Below are positions 1-8,720 of a stretch of 64,000 nt of DNA, one piece after another. The stretch's first letter is position 1, and each line of letters starts with the position of its first letter. The notes below the pieces were generated by a model. The model did no database searches, had not been told where the DNA came from, and saw nothing but the letters and a program-made list of their open reading frames with translations. The stretch covers positions 108,700 through 172,699 of the forward strand of contig CACJUU010000001.1 of assembly GCA_902596605.1 (NCBI GenBank), given 5' to 3'. The position numbers and the translations under genes were made by a program. This DNA is from an uncultured Alphaproteobacteria bacterium (GTDB taxonomy: Bacteria; Pseudomonadota; Alphaproteobacteria; Rhodobacterales; Rhodobacteraceae).

Positions 1-413
1 AAGTTAGTGAAAAGCCATGTCATAGATCTATCTGCAGCCTGCCATTGGTCTTCATCAATAGTCCTTGGTAAGAACCTTTGAATATTAGTGCCTTGAGGTG
101 TCACACCTCCTCCGATCATTTCTGCAATTGACCCTGTTACTACAACAGCTGGCAATACAGGATCTAAGGTATCCCAGGCACGTTTCATAGCTCCTTCTGT
201 TCCTTCCCTTCCTAACTCCTCCTCACCTAAGCCAGTAACCACAATTGGTAACTCATGTGGAGGCAAAGCATCTGTGTAGTGAAGAACTGATGTCACTGGA
301 AGGTTTTCACACCCTACTGGACCGTCTACAACAACTTGAAGGCCTTTTACGCCACAAAAAGCATATACTGACCCCCAATATCCTCCCGCTCTGTCGTGAT
401 CCTGAATTAACAC
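1..413 (-). CDS. bchZ: Chlorophyllide a reductase subunit Z, N-terminal part (cut by window edge)
   Basis: BchZ pairs with BchY to form the catalytic NB-like component of chlorophyllide a reductase, which reduces the B ring of chlorophyllide a on the way to bacteriochlorophyll a. Only the first ~137 codons are present; the gene runs off the left edge. The translation has segments typical of the BchZ N-terminus: [49 protein letters not shown] and [17 protein letters not shown]. The cysteine in GPVGCEN is a likely Fe-S ligand. The start is a GTG that shares one base with the bchY stop (TAGTG), so translation is probably coupled. It is the last visible gene of crtEF-bchCXYZ; in Rhodobacter the puf operon follows, which cannot be checked here. 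Confidence 0.95.
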   Translation of the reverse strand, partial: MLIQDHDRAGGYWGSVYAFCGVKGLQVVVDGPVGCENLPVTSVLHYTDALPPHELPIVVTGLGEEELGREGTEGAMKRAWDTLDPVLPAVVVTGSIAEMIGGGVTPQGTNIQRFLPRTIDEDQWQAADRSMTWLFTN

Positions 414-1990
414 TAAATCATCTCCTCCGCCTTTGCAGCGATCTTTCTTTTCTCTATTTTTTTTGCTTGATGGGCTCTGAACTGGGGATTAAGGTTTGGC
501 TTACCCTCCCAAACTCCTGCTGTATCACCTTCCCCGACACCCTCGAAGAAACTCTTCATTTTTTCCATTCTTGAACCATTGCTTATAGCCTGCAATATTA
601 CTTCGGCTAAGCTTCCAGCCCCAGCAACACCCATAATTGGCCGAGCTGAAATTAAATTTGTGTAATAAAGAGAGGGAATACCTAACTCTTTAGCTTTTTG
701 CACTACCGGGGTCGTTCCAATAGCCAAATCAGGATTAACGCTCTTCACTGCTGAGATATCATCCTCCAAACTCGCCCTAAATTTTACAAAAACGCCTTTA
801 CTCTCCAACCAATCTTTGTCTTCAGTAGACCATTTAGTCTTGGGACAGGCAGTTCCTACATAAGGGACTTCAGCGCCGGCCTCTATTAGCGTTCTTGCTA
901 CTATAAGTTCCGAGCCCTCATAGCCCGATACCGTAATTTTGTTATTAATTTTTTTGTCATCAAGAGATTTTTGTATTTGCGGCAGAATCTTCTTTTTTGC
1001 GTCCCCAATGATTTTTTTGGCAATGTTAAAAGTATCACCTACACTATCAATCCAAGAATTAGTACCTTCAACACCCACCGGGGCGGATCCAATAATTGGC
1101 TTACCAGCGTCTTCAAACTCTCTTACAGCAGCGGTATAAAAGGGATGGATAGCTGCAACGGCGCCGCAATCAAGCGCTGCATACAATTCACGCCACTCTC
1201 TGCAAGGTATAACTTGTCCCGCGGCCAACCCTAGTGGCTCCAAAATTGCTCCAATATTCATAGGATCTGCCGGAAACATTTCTCCCAACAATGTGACGGT
1301 CGGTCTATCTGATTTCTTTGAAGCTGGGGCAGATACTGGGCCAGACTCAATTTCGTTTTTTGCATAATTCAGTAATGCACCAGCCAAGACGTCTTTTGCC
1401 TCCGCGTGTGTGGGAATTCCAAAACCAGGCACGTCAATACCAATTATCCTAACCCCGTTAATTTCTTTTGGGAGAAGCCTCAAAGGGACGCCAGACGCGC
1501 TAGGAACACATAGATTTGTAAAGACAACAGCATCAAACCTATCGGGATCAGCCATTTCATGTGCAGACGCTAAAATATCTTCATATAGTTTTCCAGTTAC
1601 CAGCGTCTCAGAGGAAAAAGGTACATAACCTACAGATCTTCGCGCTCCATAAAAATGTGAGACAAAAGTTAACCCATAGACACAGCATGCAGAGCCTGAC
1701 AGCACAGTTGCTACTCGCTTCATTCTCAAACCAACCCTTAGAGAGCCAAAAGCGGGGCACATGCTTTGTGGCTTATCATGAGGACCCAAGGGGTAATCTT
1801 TTCGCATATTTTGTATGAGCTCTCTGTTTGCGCCTTTTTCCGCACCACCTTTGAGAGATGAGGACCCACAAAGGCCATCAGATGTGGTGCCTACACCCCC
1901 ATGATGCCTGTCTTCTAAATCAACATTGACCTCATCATTCAACTTGACGTGATCTGCTGCATCATATTTTATTTCTCTTTTTGTGCTCAT
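413..1990 (-). CDS. bchY: Chlorophyllide a reductase subunit Y
   Basis: BchY is the second subunit of the catalytic component of chlorophyllide a reductase. With BchZ it holds a 4Fe-4S cluster and receives electrons from BchX. The 525-residue protein carries cysteines in the expected places: C78 (in SMCPAFGSL), C102/C103 (in GSACCVYGL) and C161 (in [10 protein letters not shown]). The first ~60 residues are hydrophilic and poorly conserved. The ATG start lies 18 bp after bchX, and the stop overlaps the bchZ GTG. Gene order bchC-X-Y-Z is that of Rhodobacter and other purple bacteria, so identification is firm. Confidence 0.96.
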   Translation of the reverse strand: MSTKREIKYDAADHVKLNDEVNVDLEDRHHGGVGTTSDGLCGSSSLKGGAEKGANRELIQNMRKDYPLGPHDKPQSMCPAFGSLRVGLRMKRVATVLSGSACCVYGLTFVSHFYGARRSVGYVPFSSETLVTGKLYEDILASAHEMADPDRFDAVVFTNLCVPSASGVPLRLLPKEINGVRIIGIDVPGFGIPTHAEAKDVLAGALLNYAKNEIESGPVSAPASKKSDRPTVTLLGEMFPADPMNIGAILEPLGLAAGQVIPCREWRELYAALDCGAVAAIHPFYTAAVREFEDAGKPIIGSAPVGVEGTNSWIDSVGDTFNIAKKIIGDAKKKILPQIQKSLDDKKINNKITVSGYEGSELIVARTLIEAGAEVPYVGTACPKTKWSTEDKDWLESKGVFVKFRASLEDDISAVKSVNPDLAIGTTPVVQKAKELGIPSLYYTNLISARPIMGVAGAGSLAEVILQAISNGSRMEKMKSFFEGVGEGDTAGVWEGKPNLNPQFRAHQAKKIEKRKIAAKAEEMI

Positions 1991-2008
1991 TCTTATTAAT
2001 TTTTCTCT

Positions 2009-3031
2009 TTACACTTCGTCATATACAACTTCTAACGACTCTTTGGGTTTCGCAAATTTTCCTCTCATGTCAGCATCAGTAGCTGGTTGCAACACAAAGT
2101 CAGCTCCCGTCTCACTGGCAGCAAACAAATTGAGAAGACCATCTTGGTCAAGCGGCTTTGGTCTAAGTGGTGGAGCCTCAGCTGTATTTGTTCCTAGTTC
2201 AGCAAACAAGTCTCCCCACTGCGACTCTTTTGTTCCAACAATGTGATAATTTGCGGACTTCTTTCTCAGATCATCATCTTGAGGTATACTTGCAAGAATA
2301 GGTATTTTTACCGTCTCAGCAAAAGCTGCCGCTTCACCCGACCCATCGTCTTTGTTAATTACTAAGCCTGCCACACCGACGTTTCCACCTAGTTTTCTGA
2401 AATACTCCACTGCTGAACAAACATTATTTGCTACATATAGAGATTGAAGATCGTTTGAGGCTACCAATATAACCTTTTGAGCCATATCCCTTGCTATTGG
2501 CAATCCGAATCCGCCACAAACTACATCACCCAAAAAATCCAATAATACGTAATCAAAATCCCAATCGTGAAACCCTAACTTTTCCAGTAGCTCAAAGCCA
2601 TGGATTATGCCGCGTCCTCCACATCCTCTCCCCACTTCTGGCCCACCGAGTTCCATCGCAAATACGCCATTTCTTTTAAAACACACATCTCCAATGGTGA
2701 CTTCTTCACCAGCAAGTTTCTTATTAGTCGATGTTTCAAGTATAGTTGGGCAAGCCTTTCCCCCGAATAAGAGGGAAGTTGTATCAGATTTTGGGTCACA
2801 TCCTATCAGTAGAACTCTTTTTCCTTGCTCTGCCATCATATGACTAAGATTTGCAAGAGTGAAACTTTTACCGATGCCTCCTTTACCGTAGATCGCTATT
2901 ATCTGAGTTTTTTTTGTTGGCTCACCAACTGGAACTTCGTCGATAGGTTGATTTGCTTCTTCTCGAAGGTCCTTGTGGTGTTTTTCTAAGTCTTTCTTAT
3001 CTAAAGTATGAGTCGGGTTATCTAAGCTCAT
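2009..3031 (-). CDS. bchX: Chlorophyllide a reductase iron protein subunit X
   Basis: BchX is the NifH-like ATPase that passes electrons to BchYZ in chlorophyllide a reduction. It has a P-loop (YGKGGIGKS), a DPKSDTT switch region and two cysteines expected to bridge the intersubunit 4Fe-4S cluster, in GRGCGGRG and DVVCGGFGL. I start it at the ATG at 3031, giving 340 residues. This ATG overlaps the bchC stop as ATGA and sits 7 bp after a strong GGAGGG ribosome-binding site (3039-3044, read on the minus strand). A TTG 15 bp upstream would place the initiation codon inside that site. Translation is probably coupled to bchC. Confidence 0.96.
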   Translation of the reverse strand: MSLDNPTHTLDKKDLEKHHKDLREEANQPIDEVPVGEPTKKTQIIAIYGKGGIGKSFTLANLSHMMAEQGKRVLLIGCDPKSDTTSLLFGGKACPTILETSTNKKLAGEEVTIGDVCFKRNGVFAMELGGPEVGRGCGGRGIIHGFELLEKLGFHDWDFDYVLLDFLGDVVCGGFGLPIARDMAQKVILVASNDLQSLYVANNVCSAVEYFRKLGGNVGVAGLVINKDDGSGEAAAFAETVKIPILASIPQDDDLRKKSANYHIVGTKESQWGDLFAELGTNTAEAPPLRPKPLDQDGLLNLFAASETGADFVLQPATDADMRGKFAKPKESLEVVYDEV

Positions 3032-3969
3032 GCTACATCCCTCCAATCAATAACCATTTTCAAGCATTCTGAATCTTCAAAAGATTGTCGATAAGCGGCT
3101 TTCGAGAAATTTACATTACTCTCATGCGATATTAAACCTTCTAAAGATAGAGCACCGGTTTCTAATAGTGATCGTGTAATATTTATGTCTTCAGTATTAA
3201 ATTCTGCCGAAATCCTGAACCTTGCCTCTTTTATAAAAGCAGGCGGAAAGGAAAAAGAAATAGGAGATGAATAAAATCCAGCAAAAACTATTTCGCCATT
3301 TTTTTTCAATTTTGGAATTATCTTATCCAAAACGCTAATATCCCCACTAGCTTCATAAATCGATTCGTGATCGGAAGAATTATCATTTTCCGGATTGACA
3401 ACGTCGTAATCTGTTTCATTACCCACTCTAAGAGGATTACTTTCCCATACAATCGGGGCTTCACCACCAGCTGCTATTGTTAATCGAGCTAGCAACCTTC
3501 CTAAAACACCATGACCAATAATAAGTGAGGGAAGTTTGTTCCCAAGCCCTGCGATTGCGTGCCTAGCAGTTGCTGCCAGTGCAAATAGTGTTCCTTGAGC
3601 TTTCAAATCAGGGTCTATTTTTATGAGCTTTTCATCGGAAGCAATTAGAAGGCTAGAAGATGCACCGAAAAGACCCTTTTCGTTTTTATAGCAATTTGCC
3701 CCTGGGACAAATACATGATCGCCAACCTTAAGTTTCCTGGATGCTCTGTTGTCGACTACCACCCCAACCGTTTCATAACCTGGGACTAGAGGATAACCCA
3801 TTCCAGGAAAGAATGGCATCTCACCGTTCCAAAACAAGCGTTCAGTACCTGTAGAAACCCCAGAGAAGTGAGTTTCAATAATGACCTCGCCTGTATTTGG
3901 TTCCCTAAGGGCAACTTTACGCAGGTCCAATTTACCTGGGTTATCAATGACTATTGCTAATGTTTCCAT
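3028..3969 (-). CDS. bchC: Bacteriochlorophyllide 3-hydroxyethyl dehydrogenase
   Basis: BchC oxidises the C3 hydroxyethyl group of the ring to acetyl, a late step of bacteriochlorophyll a synthesis. The 313-residue protein belongs to the medium-chain dehydrogenase family: an N-terminal GroES-like domain (GTERLFWNGEMPFFPGMGYPLVPGYETVG, split here by several conserved glycines) and a degenerate Rossmann domain with a short GHGVLGRLLARL motif. It opens the bchCXYZ unit, with a 4-bp overlap into bchX. Its own promoter and two PpsR operators lie 150-220 bp upstream in the crtF-bchC gap. In Rhodobacter this promoter lets bchCXYZ be transcribed apart from crtEF. Confidence 0.94.
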   Translation of the reverse strand: METLAIVIDNPGKLDLRKVALREPNTGEVIIETHFSGVSTGTERLFWNGEMPFFPGMGYPLVPGYETVGVVVDNRASRKLKVGDHVFVPGANCYKNEKGLFGASSSLLIASDEKLIKIDPDLKAQGTLFALAATARHAIAGLGNKLPSLIIGHGVLGRLLARLTIAAGGEAPIVWESNPLRVGNETDYDVVNPENDNSSDHESIYEASGDISVLDKIIPKLKKNGEIVFAGFYSSPISFSFPPAFIKEARFRISAEFNTEDINITRSLLETGALSLEGLISHESNVNFSKAAYRQSFEDSECLKMVIDWRDVA

Positions 3970-4124
3970 ATTAAATAATGATAATTATTGTGATTTTCAT
4001 GAATTAACGAGACAGAAACTAAGTGGAAACCTATGGCCCCCCTTGTTAAACCGATTTTATTGTCAAGCTTTCTTACATACCCAATCAAAAAGCTGTTCCC
4101 CTTTATTTACGTAAATATCCCATA

Positions 4125-4153
4125 ATTAAAGCCAACTCAAAAATGAATGTCAA
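4125..4153 (-). promoter_or_regulatory. Predicted sigma70 promoter of bchCXYZ
   Basis: On the minus strand there is TTGACA (4148-4153), a 17-bp spacer and TTTAAT (4125-4130). The -35 box lies inside the proximal PpsR palindrome, so repressor binding would exclude RNA polymerase. Transcription would begin near 4118, leaving a leader of about 150 nt before bchC. This rests on sequence match only. Confidence 0.6.
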
Positions 4154-4165
4154 TAAATTTAGACA
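4148..4165. promoter_or_regulatory. PpsR/CrtJ operator, bchC-proximal
   Basis: The sequence is TGTC-N10-GACA, an exact match to the TGTcN10gACA consensus for PpsR/CrtJ, the aerobic/light repressor of photosynthesis genes in purple bacteria. It covers the -35 box of the bchC promoter and is paired with a second site 5 bp away. Confidence 0.8.
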
Positions 4166-4170
4166 AAAAC

Positions 4171-4188
4171 TGTAATAAATTTCTGACA
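4171..4188. promoter_or_regulatory. PpsR/CrtJ operator, bchC-distal
   Basis: The sequence is TGTa-N10-gACA (TGT-N12-ACA). It sits 23 bp centre-to-centre from the proximal site, upstream of the bchC -35 box. Paired, closely spaced sites are the arrangement known for the bchC promoter of Rhodobacter capsulatus, where the repressor binds cooperatively. Confidence 0.75.
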
Positions 4189-4211
4189 TATGGCTTTTAT
4201 GCAAAAAAAAA

Positions 4212-5342
4212 CTACTTTTTTGCACTCATAACTTGGGTAATGAACGGCGCACTTACTACATGCTTAACAATATTTGAAAAGCCAGTCCTGAGAAGAATCG
4301 CCTTATGCTCCTCAAAAGAGCGCACTTTTCCGGTTGTCATTGCCATAGTATAAAATGAAAAATAGCAATCACTGGAACGCATCGGCTTGCTTCCACCAGA
4401 CATTGGCTCTGTTATTAACAAAGAACCACCTTTCGGAAGAGCTTCGTATATTCGTTTTAGCAACAACTCTACAGTGCTGTCTTCATGATCATACAAAACC
4501 CTTACTAAGCTTATAACATCTTGATTCGAAGGAATATCATCTTTTAAAAAATCACCAGGACAAAAATTCAAGGGCCCAACTATATCATCAATTTTTTGGT
4601 GATTGCTCTTTGCAACATTTATTACATTAGGCAAGTCAAAAACAGTAGCTTGGATACTAGGATACTTGCTCTTTACCGCTAATAAAAATGCGCCAGTGCC
4701 ACCGCCAATGTCTAGAATTCTTTTGACACCTTTAAAGCTATATGCCTGCAAAGTTTGCTCCGAAACCAACCTTTGGGAAGTTTGCATGAGCTTACTGTAT
4801 TCAGAAGACACCTTAGTGGAAATATTCTTTTTTTTTGCTTCTTTTCTAACATAGGGCCAAAATTGACCCAGCTCTGTTTCGGTCCTCCCGTACAATATCT
4901 TGACTGGATCTATGAGATCTCGATATAAAATTTGATTATGTTGGATCATATCCATTAGACCAGGAACTCCAACTATTTGCGCGCCTATCCTTGTTAGCCA
5001 GTATCTATTTCTTTTGTGGCAAATCAAGTTTAAAGCACATCCACCACGCAGTAACAACAAAGACCTTTCATTCGCAATCTCCAGAAATTGGCTAACTTCA
5101 TCCAGAGATCGCCCTTCTTTTTTAAGAAATTGAAAGATACCCAAATTGATCAATAAATGGAGTATTTGTGAATATACAAAACCTGACATAACCTCATGAA
5201 TCTTATTGCCCTCATAACTGATGAGGGCCCTAAGAATTGGAACTTTAGCGATAGCTTCATGCACTTTGGTTGATGAAAAGACATCAACCTTCAATCGGTA
5301 ATAGCTTATATAAAGCGAATTAATTTTTTCTTTCAAAATCAT
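4212..5342 (-). CDS. crtF: Demethylspheroidene O-methyltransferase
   Basis: CrtF transfers a methyl group from S-adenosylmethionine to the C1-hydroxyl of acyclic carotenoids, giving the 1-methoxy group of spheroidene. The 376-residue protein has a helical N-terminal dimerisation domain typical of the O-methyltransferase-2 family, then the SAM-binding motif ILDIGGGTGAF (about residues 207-217), VFDLPNV and GDFLKDD. The catalytic base region contains YDHEDS. It follows crtE by 43 bp on the same strand, as in Rhodobacter, and is followed by the regulated bchC leader. No other O-methyltransferase role fits this context. Confidence 0.93.
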   Translation of the reverse strand: MILKEKINSLYISYYRLKVDVFSSTKVHEAIAKVPILRALISYEGNKIHEVMSGFVYSQILHLLINLGIFQFLKKEGRSLDEVSQFLEIANERSLLLLRGGCALNLICHKRNRYWLTRIGAQIVGVPGLMDMIQHNQILYRDLIDPVKILYGRTETELGQFWPYVRKEAKKKNISTKVSSEYSKLMQTSQRLVSEQTLQAYSFKGVKRILDIGGGTGAFLLAVKSKYPSIQATVFDLPNVINVAKSNHQKIDDIVGPLNFCPGDFLKDDIPSNQDVISLVRVLYDHEDSTVELLLKRIYEALPKGGSLLITEPMSGGSKPMRSSDCYFSFYTMAMTTGKVRSFEEHKAILLRTGFSNIVKHVVSAPFITQVMSAKK

Positions 5343-5385
5343 CCGATCGGAGCAGTCATAAACACCTGTTAAACATATAAGTGGC

Positions 5386-6246
5386 TTACAAAGTCTTTTG
5401 AAGAGGCTCTACTGGGGTTAGACGTTCTGCCTGACTTCTGACGATTTTAATCAATTCAACTTCACCAGGGCACGAGGGAATAGAAGCTATAGCTCCCGCC
5501 AAAATATCTTGAAGCCTTTTAATCGCACCTTGCTCTCCTAGCTTTAAAACAGCGTTCGGGCGCTCATTTTCCCTATCTCTGTTATTCGATTTACCACTTT
5601 TTTGAGAGTCAGAAAAGTCCTTTAAATCATCAGCAACTTGAAATGCCTCACCTATTCTCTGCCCAAGTTCTGCCCATGGTTCTGGATCCTCTCCAGCGGA
5701 AATTGCCCCCATTTTAGTAGCCGCTACGAACAATGAAGCCGTTTTGAGTTTATGATATGAACTAAGATCAATAGTTTTTTCACTTTCCCAACCTTGACCT
5801 GAACAGATACCGTAAGGCATACCCGTTGACGTTGTTAAAACATTTATTAACTTACCAAGCCTTTCGGGAGCGCTCAAACCGTTAGCAGTTAGCACCTGAA
5901 TTGCTAAGATAATTAAAGAGTCGCCACATAAAACAGCTAAAGGCTCATCAAAGGCCTTATGAACAGTAGGCTTACCCCGCCTAACCTCCGCATTATCAAA
6001 TGCTGGCAAATCATCATGCACTAGACTGGCGCAATGCATCATCTCGACTGAAACCGCAGAAGCCATTGAAAGATCAAAATTATCTAACCCACACGCATTG
6101 GATACAGCGAGGCTAAGCTGAGGCCGTACTCTAGCACCGCCTGGAAAGATTGCATAATCCATCGCCGCAGCCAATTTTGGAGGGGCAGGCGATCTGCTCG
6201 CCTTCTTAATTGCTTTTTTCAGTGCCTCTTCTAACTTTTCTTTCAT
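5386..6246 (-). CDS. crtE: Geranylgeranyl diphosphate synthase
   Basis: CrtE condenses isopentenyl diphosphate units to C20 geranylgeranyl diphosphate, the precursor of both carotenoids and the bacteriochlorophyll tail. The 286-residue protein carries the two aspartate-rich motifs of trans-prenyltransferases: HDDLPAFD (D78, D79, D84) and ADDLKDF (D206, D207, D210). The upstream GGARVRP element binds the substrate diphosphate. IspA-type farnesyl diphosphate synthases are close relatives, but position at the head of crtEF-bchCXYZ and divergent to crtD favours CrtE. Two PpsR operators lie over its promoter. Confidence 0.92.
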   Translation of the reverse strand: MKEKLEEALKKAIKKASRSPAPPKLAAAMDYAIFPGGARVRPQLSLAVSNACGLDNFDLSMASAVSVEMMHCASLVHDDLPAFDNAEVRRGKPTVHKAFDEPLAVLCGDSLIILAIQVLTANGLSAPERLGKLINVLTTSTGMPYGICSGQGWESEKTIDLSSYHKLKTASLFVAATKMGAISAGEDPEPWAELGQRIGEAFQVADDLKDFSDSQKSGKSNNRDRENERPNAVLKLGEQGAIKRLQDILAGAIASIPSCPGEVELIKIVRSQAERLTPVEPLQKTL

Positions 6247-6255
6247 ATCTATTCC

Positions 6256-6273
6256 TGTGGTAAAAATTAGACA
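6256..6273. promoter_or_regulatory. PpsR/CrtJ operator over the crtE -10 region
   Basis: The sequence is TGT-N12-ACA. The right half-arm is preceded by g (gACA), but the left arm is TGTg rather than TGTc, so this is a slightly weaker match. It overlaps the proposed crtE -10 box (6265-6270) and lies 10 bp upstream of the crtE start codon. Confidence 0.65.
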
Positions 6274-6293
6274 TCATAGGAAATTTATGTAAA
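6265..6293 (-). promoter_or_regulatory. Predicted crtEF promoter
   Basis: On the minus strand TTTACA (6288-6293) is followed by a 17-bp spacer and CTAATT (6265-6270). The -35 box lies in one PpsR palindrome and the -10 box in the other, which suits double-site repression. Transcription would start about 12 nt before the crtE ATG. The -10 match is only fair. Confidence 0.45.
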
Positions 6294-6305
6294 TAATTTT
6301 GGACA
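6288..6305. promoter_or_regulatory. PpsR/CrtJ operator between crtE and crtD
   Basis: The sequence is TGTa-N10-gACA (TGT-N12-ACA). Its centre is 32 bp, about three helical turns, from the other site in this 90-bp divergent gap, so both could be bound on the same DNA face. It probably controls crtD-crtC as well as crtE. Confidence 0.75.
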
Positions 6306-6336
6306 CTTTTTAAAATAAGTCAATAAAATACCTTTT

Positions 6337-7824
6337 ATGAAAAAAGAAAACGAACATATAATCATTATTGGAGCAGGAATTGGTGGGCTTGTTTCTGCCC
6401 TTTTGCTTTCCCAAAAGGGATTAAAAGTAACTGTTGTTGAAAGAAATGGATACCCTGGAGGAAAGTTAAGAGCCTTTTCAAGTCAAGAGGGTCCTATTGA
6501 TGCAGGGCCTACAGTTTTGACATTAATTGACGTTTTTCAGGAAATATTCACTCAAGCAAATCTAAATATTTTTAAGGAATTAGATTTGTATAAAGAAGAG
6601 GTATTAGCCAGACATTACTGGCCCGATGGAAAATGTTTAGATCTTTTCTCAACCCATGAAAAAAATCTTTTTTCAATAGAGCAAGTATTTGGGAAAAAAT
6701 CAGCAGCTGAATTTGACAAATTTCATGGAGATTGTGAGACCCTTTTTTTTGCTTTTAATAACACGTTGTTAAGAAATGACTACCCTGGGAGCTTTTTCAT
6801 AAAAAAAGATTTTTTAAAAAGTATTCCTCGATTAATTAACATTTTGGGCTTCCCAACCGACTACTGGAGCAAGCTAGAAAGATATTTCAGCGAACCTAAG
6901 CTCAGACAACTTTTTGGAAGATATGCGACATATGTTGGGGGTTCGCCTTTCAATTCTCCATCCCTGCTACAACTCATATGGTATGTTGAGTTTCTTGGAG
7001 TATGGCGCGTAAGAGGAGGTCTTCATACTCTAGCGAATAAATTGAAACAATTATCTACAGAAAATGGTGTTAAGTTCATTTTCAATAAGTCTGTTACTAA
7101 AATTAATATTAAAGATAACAAGGTGTGTAGCGTAGATCTCAATGATGGACAAAGGTACCAATCCAAAACTGTATTGTTTAATGGAGATCCACGAAACTTT
7201 AGAGAAGGTAACTTGGGTAGTAACTTAAAAAATATAATGAAAAAAACAGCCACTGAACCACGATCTTTATCTGCCTATGTTTGGTCATTTGCTTCTGAAA
7301 CTACGGGGGTGGAACTAGCCCACCACAATGTCTTTTTTAATGAGAACTATAAGAATGAATTTGATAGTATATCAGCCGGACAAATAGCTAAAGACCCCAC
7401 TTTATATATATGCAAGCAAGAAAAGGGCTTAAAAAGTAGCTCAAAAAATCGCTTTGAGATAATCATCAACGCGCCCTCACTCACTCAAAACAAAATTACT
7501 GCTACCAAGGAGTATGATTTATGCAAAGAAAGAACATTTCAAAAACTCAGCAAAATGGGAATATACTTCAAAAACAAACCGAATTCACACAATCTGGCAA
7601 CTCCGAGAGCATTCGAAAGACTAGCACCGGGCGCGGACGGATCAATCTACGGGCTGAGCCCCGAGAGACTACTTTCAACCTTCCAAAGACCCTCCACAAA
7701 AACAAAAATAAGGGGCCTTTATCTGGCGGGAGGGGGAACTCATCCAGGACCGGGTTTGCCAATGGCAGCTCTATCAGGCAAGCATGCGGCAGAAATGATA
7801 AAACGGGACCTTGTTTTGATCTGA
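6337..7824 (+). CDS. crtD: 1-hydroxycarotenoid 3,4-desaturase (methoxyneurosporene dehydrogenase)
   Basis: CrtD introduces the C3,4 double bond into hydroxylated or methoxylated acyclic carotenoids of the spheroidene pathway. The 495-residue protein is a CrtI-type flavoprotein: dinucleotide-binding motif IIGAGIGGL at residues 11-19, an E/R pair then GYPGGKL, and the C-terminal FAD motif LYLAGGGTHPGPGLPMAALSG, broken up here by glycines and prolines. It is divergent from crtE and overlaps or abuts crtC downstream, giving a crtDC unit as in Rhodobacter. It is distinguished from CrtI, which is present separately, by context and shorter length. Confidence 0.9.
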   Translation: MKKENEHIIIIGAGIGGLVSALLLSQKGLKVTVVERNGYPGGKLRAFSSQEGPIDAGPTVLTLIDVFQEIFTQANLNIFKELDLYKEEVLARHYWPDGKCLDLFSTHEKNLFSIEQVFGKKSAAEFDKFHGDCETLFFAFNNTLLRNDYPGSFFIKKDFLKSIPRLINILGFPTDYWSKLERYFSEPKLRQLFGRYATYVGGSPFNSPSLLQLIWYVEFLGVWRVRGGLHTLANKLKQLSTENGVKFIFNKSVTKINIKDNKVCSVDLNDGQRYQSKTVLFNGDPRNFREGNLGSNLKNIMKKTATEPRSLSAYVWSFASETTGVELAHHNVFFNENYKNEFDSISAGQIAKDPTLYICKQEKGLKSSSKNRFEIIINAPSLTQNKITATKEYDLCKERTFQKLSKMGIYFKNKPNSHNLATPRAFERLAPGADGSIYGLSPERLLSTFQRPSTKTKIRGLYLAGGGTHPGPGLPMAALSGKHAAEMIKRDLVLI

Positions 7825-7856
7825 ATATCCCACCCAACGGGTACGGATGGTGGTAC

Positions 7857-8720
7857 ATGGATGGCCTTTCAGATGACGGCACAAAAGCAGTTTCAATTAT
7901 TGCTTTCATAGGTTCGGTCTTCTCCCCATGGTATAGTTGGTCTGGTAGAAAAAACCCTCATGACTTTTGTTCAATAAATATTGTGACATATGGTAAAGGG
8001 GGAAGATGGACAATGACTGAGCGAAGGGAACGCCATGTTAAAATTACCAAAAATTCTTTTAAGGTAGGGCCCAGCAAATTAGAGTGGGATGGCAAGAAGC
8101 TTGTTCTAGAGTTTTGCGAAATAACAATTCCACATTTCGATAAAATTGAAGGTTGCATCACTGTTACACCAGAAAATGTAAATGATTTGGAAGTATTGTT
8201 GAAACCTGACGGGACACACATATGGAGACCATTCTCTCCAATTTCACGTATAGAGATTAAAACAAATAAGAAAGGATGGAGTTGGCAAGGGAACGCTTAC
8301 CTCGATGGAAATTTTGGAACAAGGGCACTAGAACAAGATTTCAATTATTGGACCTGGAGTCGTCTACCTTTTAAAGATAAATGCCTAACATTTTACGACG
8401 CTGATCTAGTTGACGGCAGCAGTACCAACATTGCACTGCGCTTTAATAAAAATGGCTCAGTTGAAGAGGTAGAAGCACCTCCTCTTAAACCTATATCAAA
8501 AACAAAATGGCACATTAAACGGGTTGCCAGATCGGATAGGGAATTTTCACCCTATCAAAGCCGGGCATTGCTGGATGCACCATTTTATTCCAGAAGTGAG
8601 TTAGTTACCCAAATTGATAAAGAAAAAACTACTGGAGTTCATGAAACCTTGGATATGAAAAGGTTTACAAACCCACTGATAAAACCTTTGCTATGCGCAA
8701 AGATACCTCGAATTTTTTAG
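7857..8720 (+). CDS. crtC: Hydroxyneurosporene synthase (carotenoid 1,2-hydratase)
   Basis: CrtC adds water across the C1,2 double bond of acyclic carotenoids, the step before CrtD and CrtF. From the first in-frame ATG it is 287 residues, close to the ~281 of R. capsulatus. It contains the family signature FIGSVFSPWYSWSGRKNP near the N-terminus and further tryptophan-rich segments (HIWRPFSP, YWTWSRLPF). The same frame stays open upstream, and residues just before this ATG (FDLNIPPNGYGWWY, 7815-7856) look like a conserved part of many CrtC proteins. The true start may therefore be a non-canonical codon near 7820. The stop overlaps the convergent tspO stop by 4 bp. Confidence 0.88.
   Translation: MDGLSDDGTKAVSIIAFIGSVFSPWYSWSGRKNPHDFCSINIVTYGKGGRWTMTERRERHVKITKNSFKVGPSKLEWDGKKLVLEFCEITIPHFDKIEGCITVTPENVNDLEVLLKPDGTHIWRPFSPISRIEIKTNKKGWSWQGNAYLDGNFGTRALEQDFNYWTWSRLPFKDKCLTFYDADLVDGSSTNIALRFNKNGSVEEVEAPPLKPISKTKWHIKRVARSDREFSPYQSRALLDAPFYSRSELVTQIDKEKTTGVHETLDMKRFTNPLIKPLLCAKIPRIF

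Noticed and set aside
4061..4077. A TGT...ACA palindrome near the bchC leader as a further PpsR site.
   Set aside because: The spacing is 11 bp rather than 12, so the half-sites are out of register with the consensus.
7521..7856. Upstream extension of the crtC frame to an ATG at 7521.
   Set aside because: It lies inside crtD, and its translation (lysine/glutamine-rich) has no likeness to CrtC; only the last ~14 codons look genuine.
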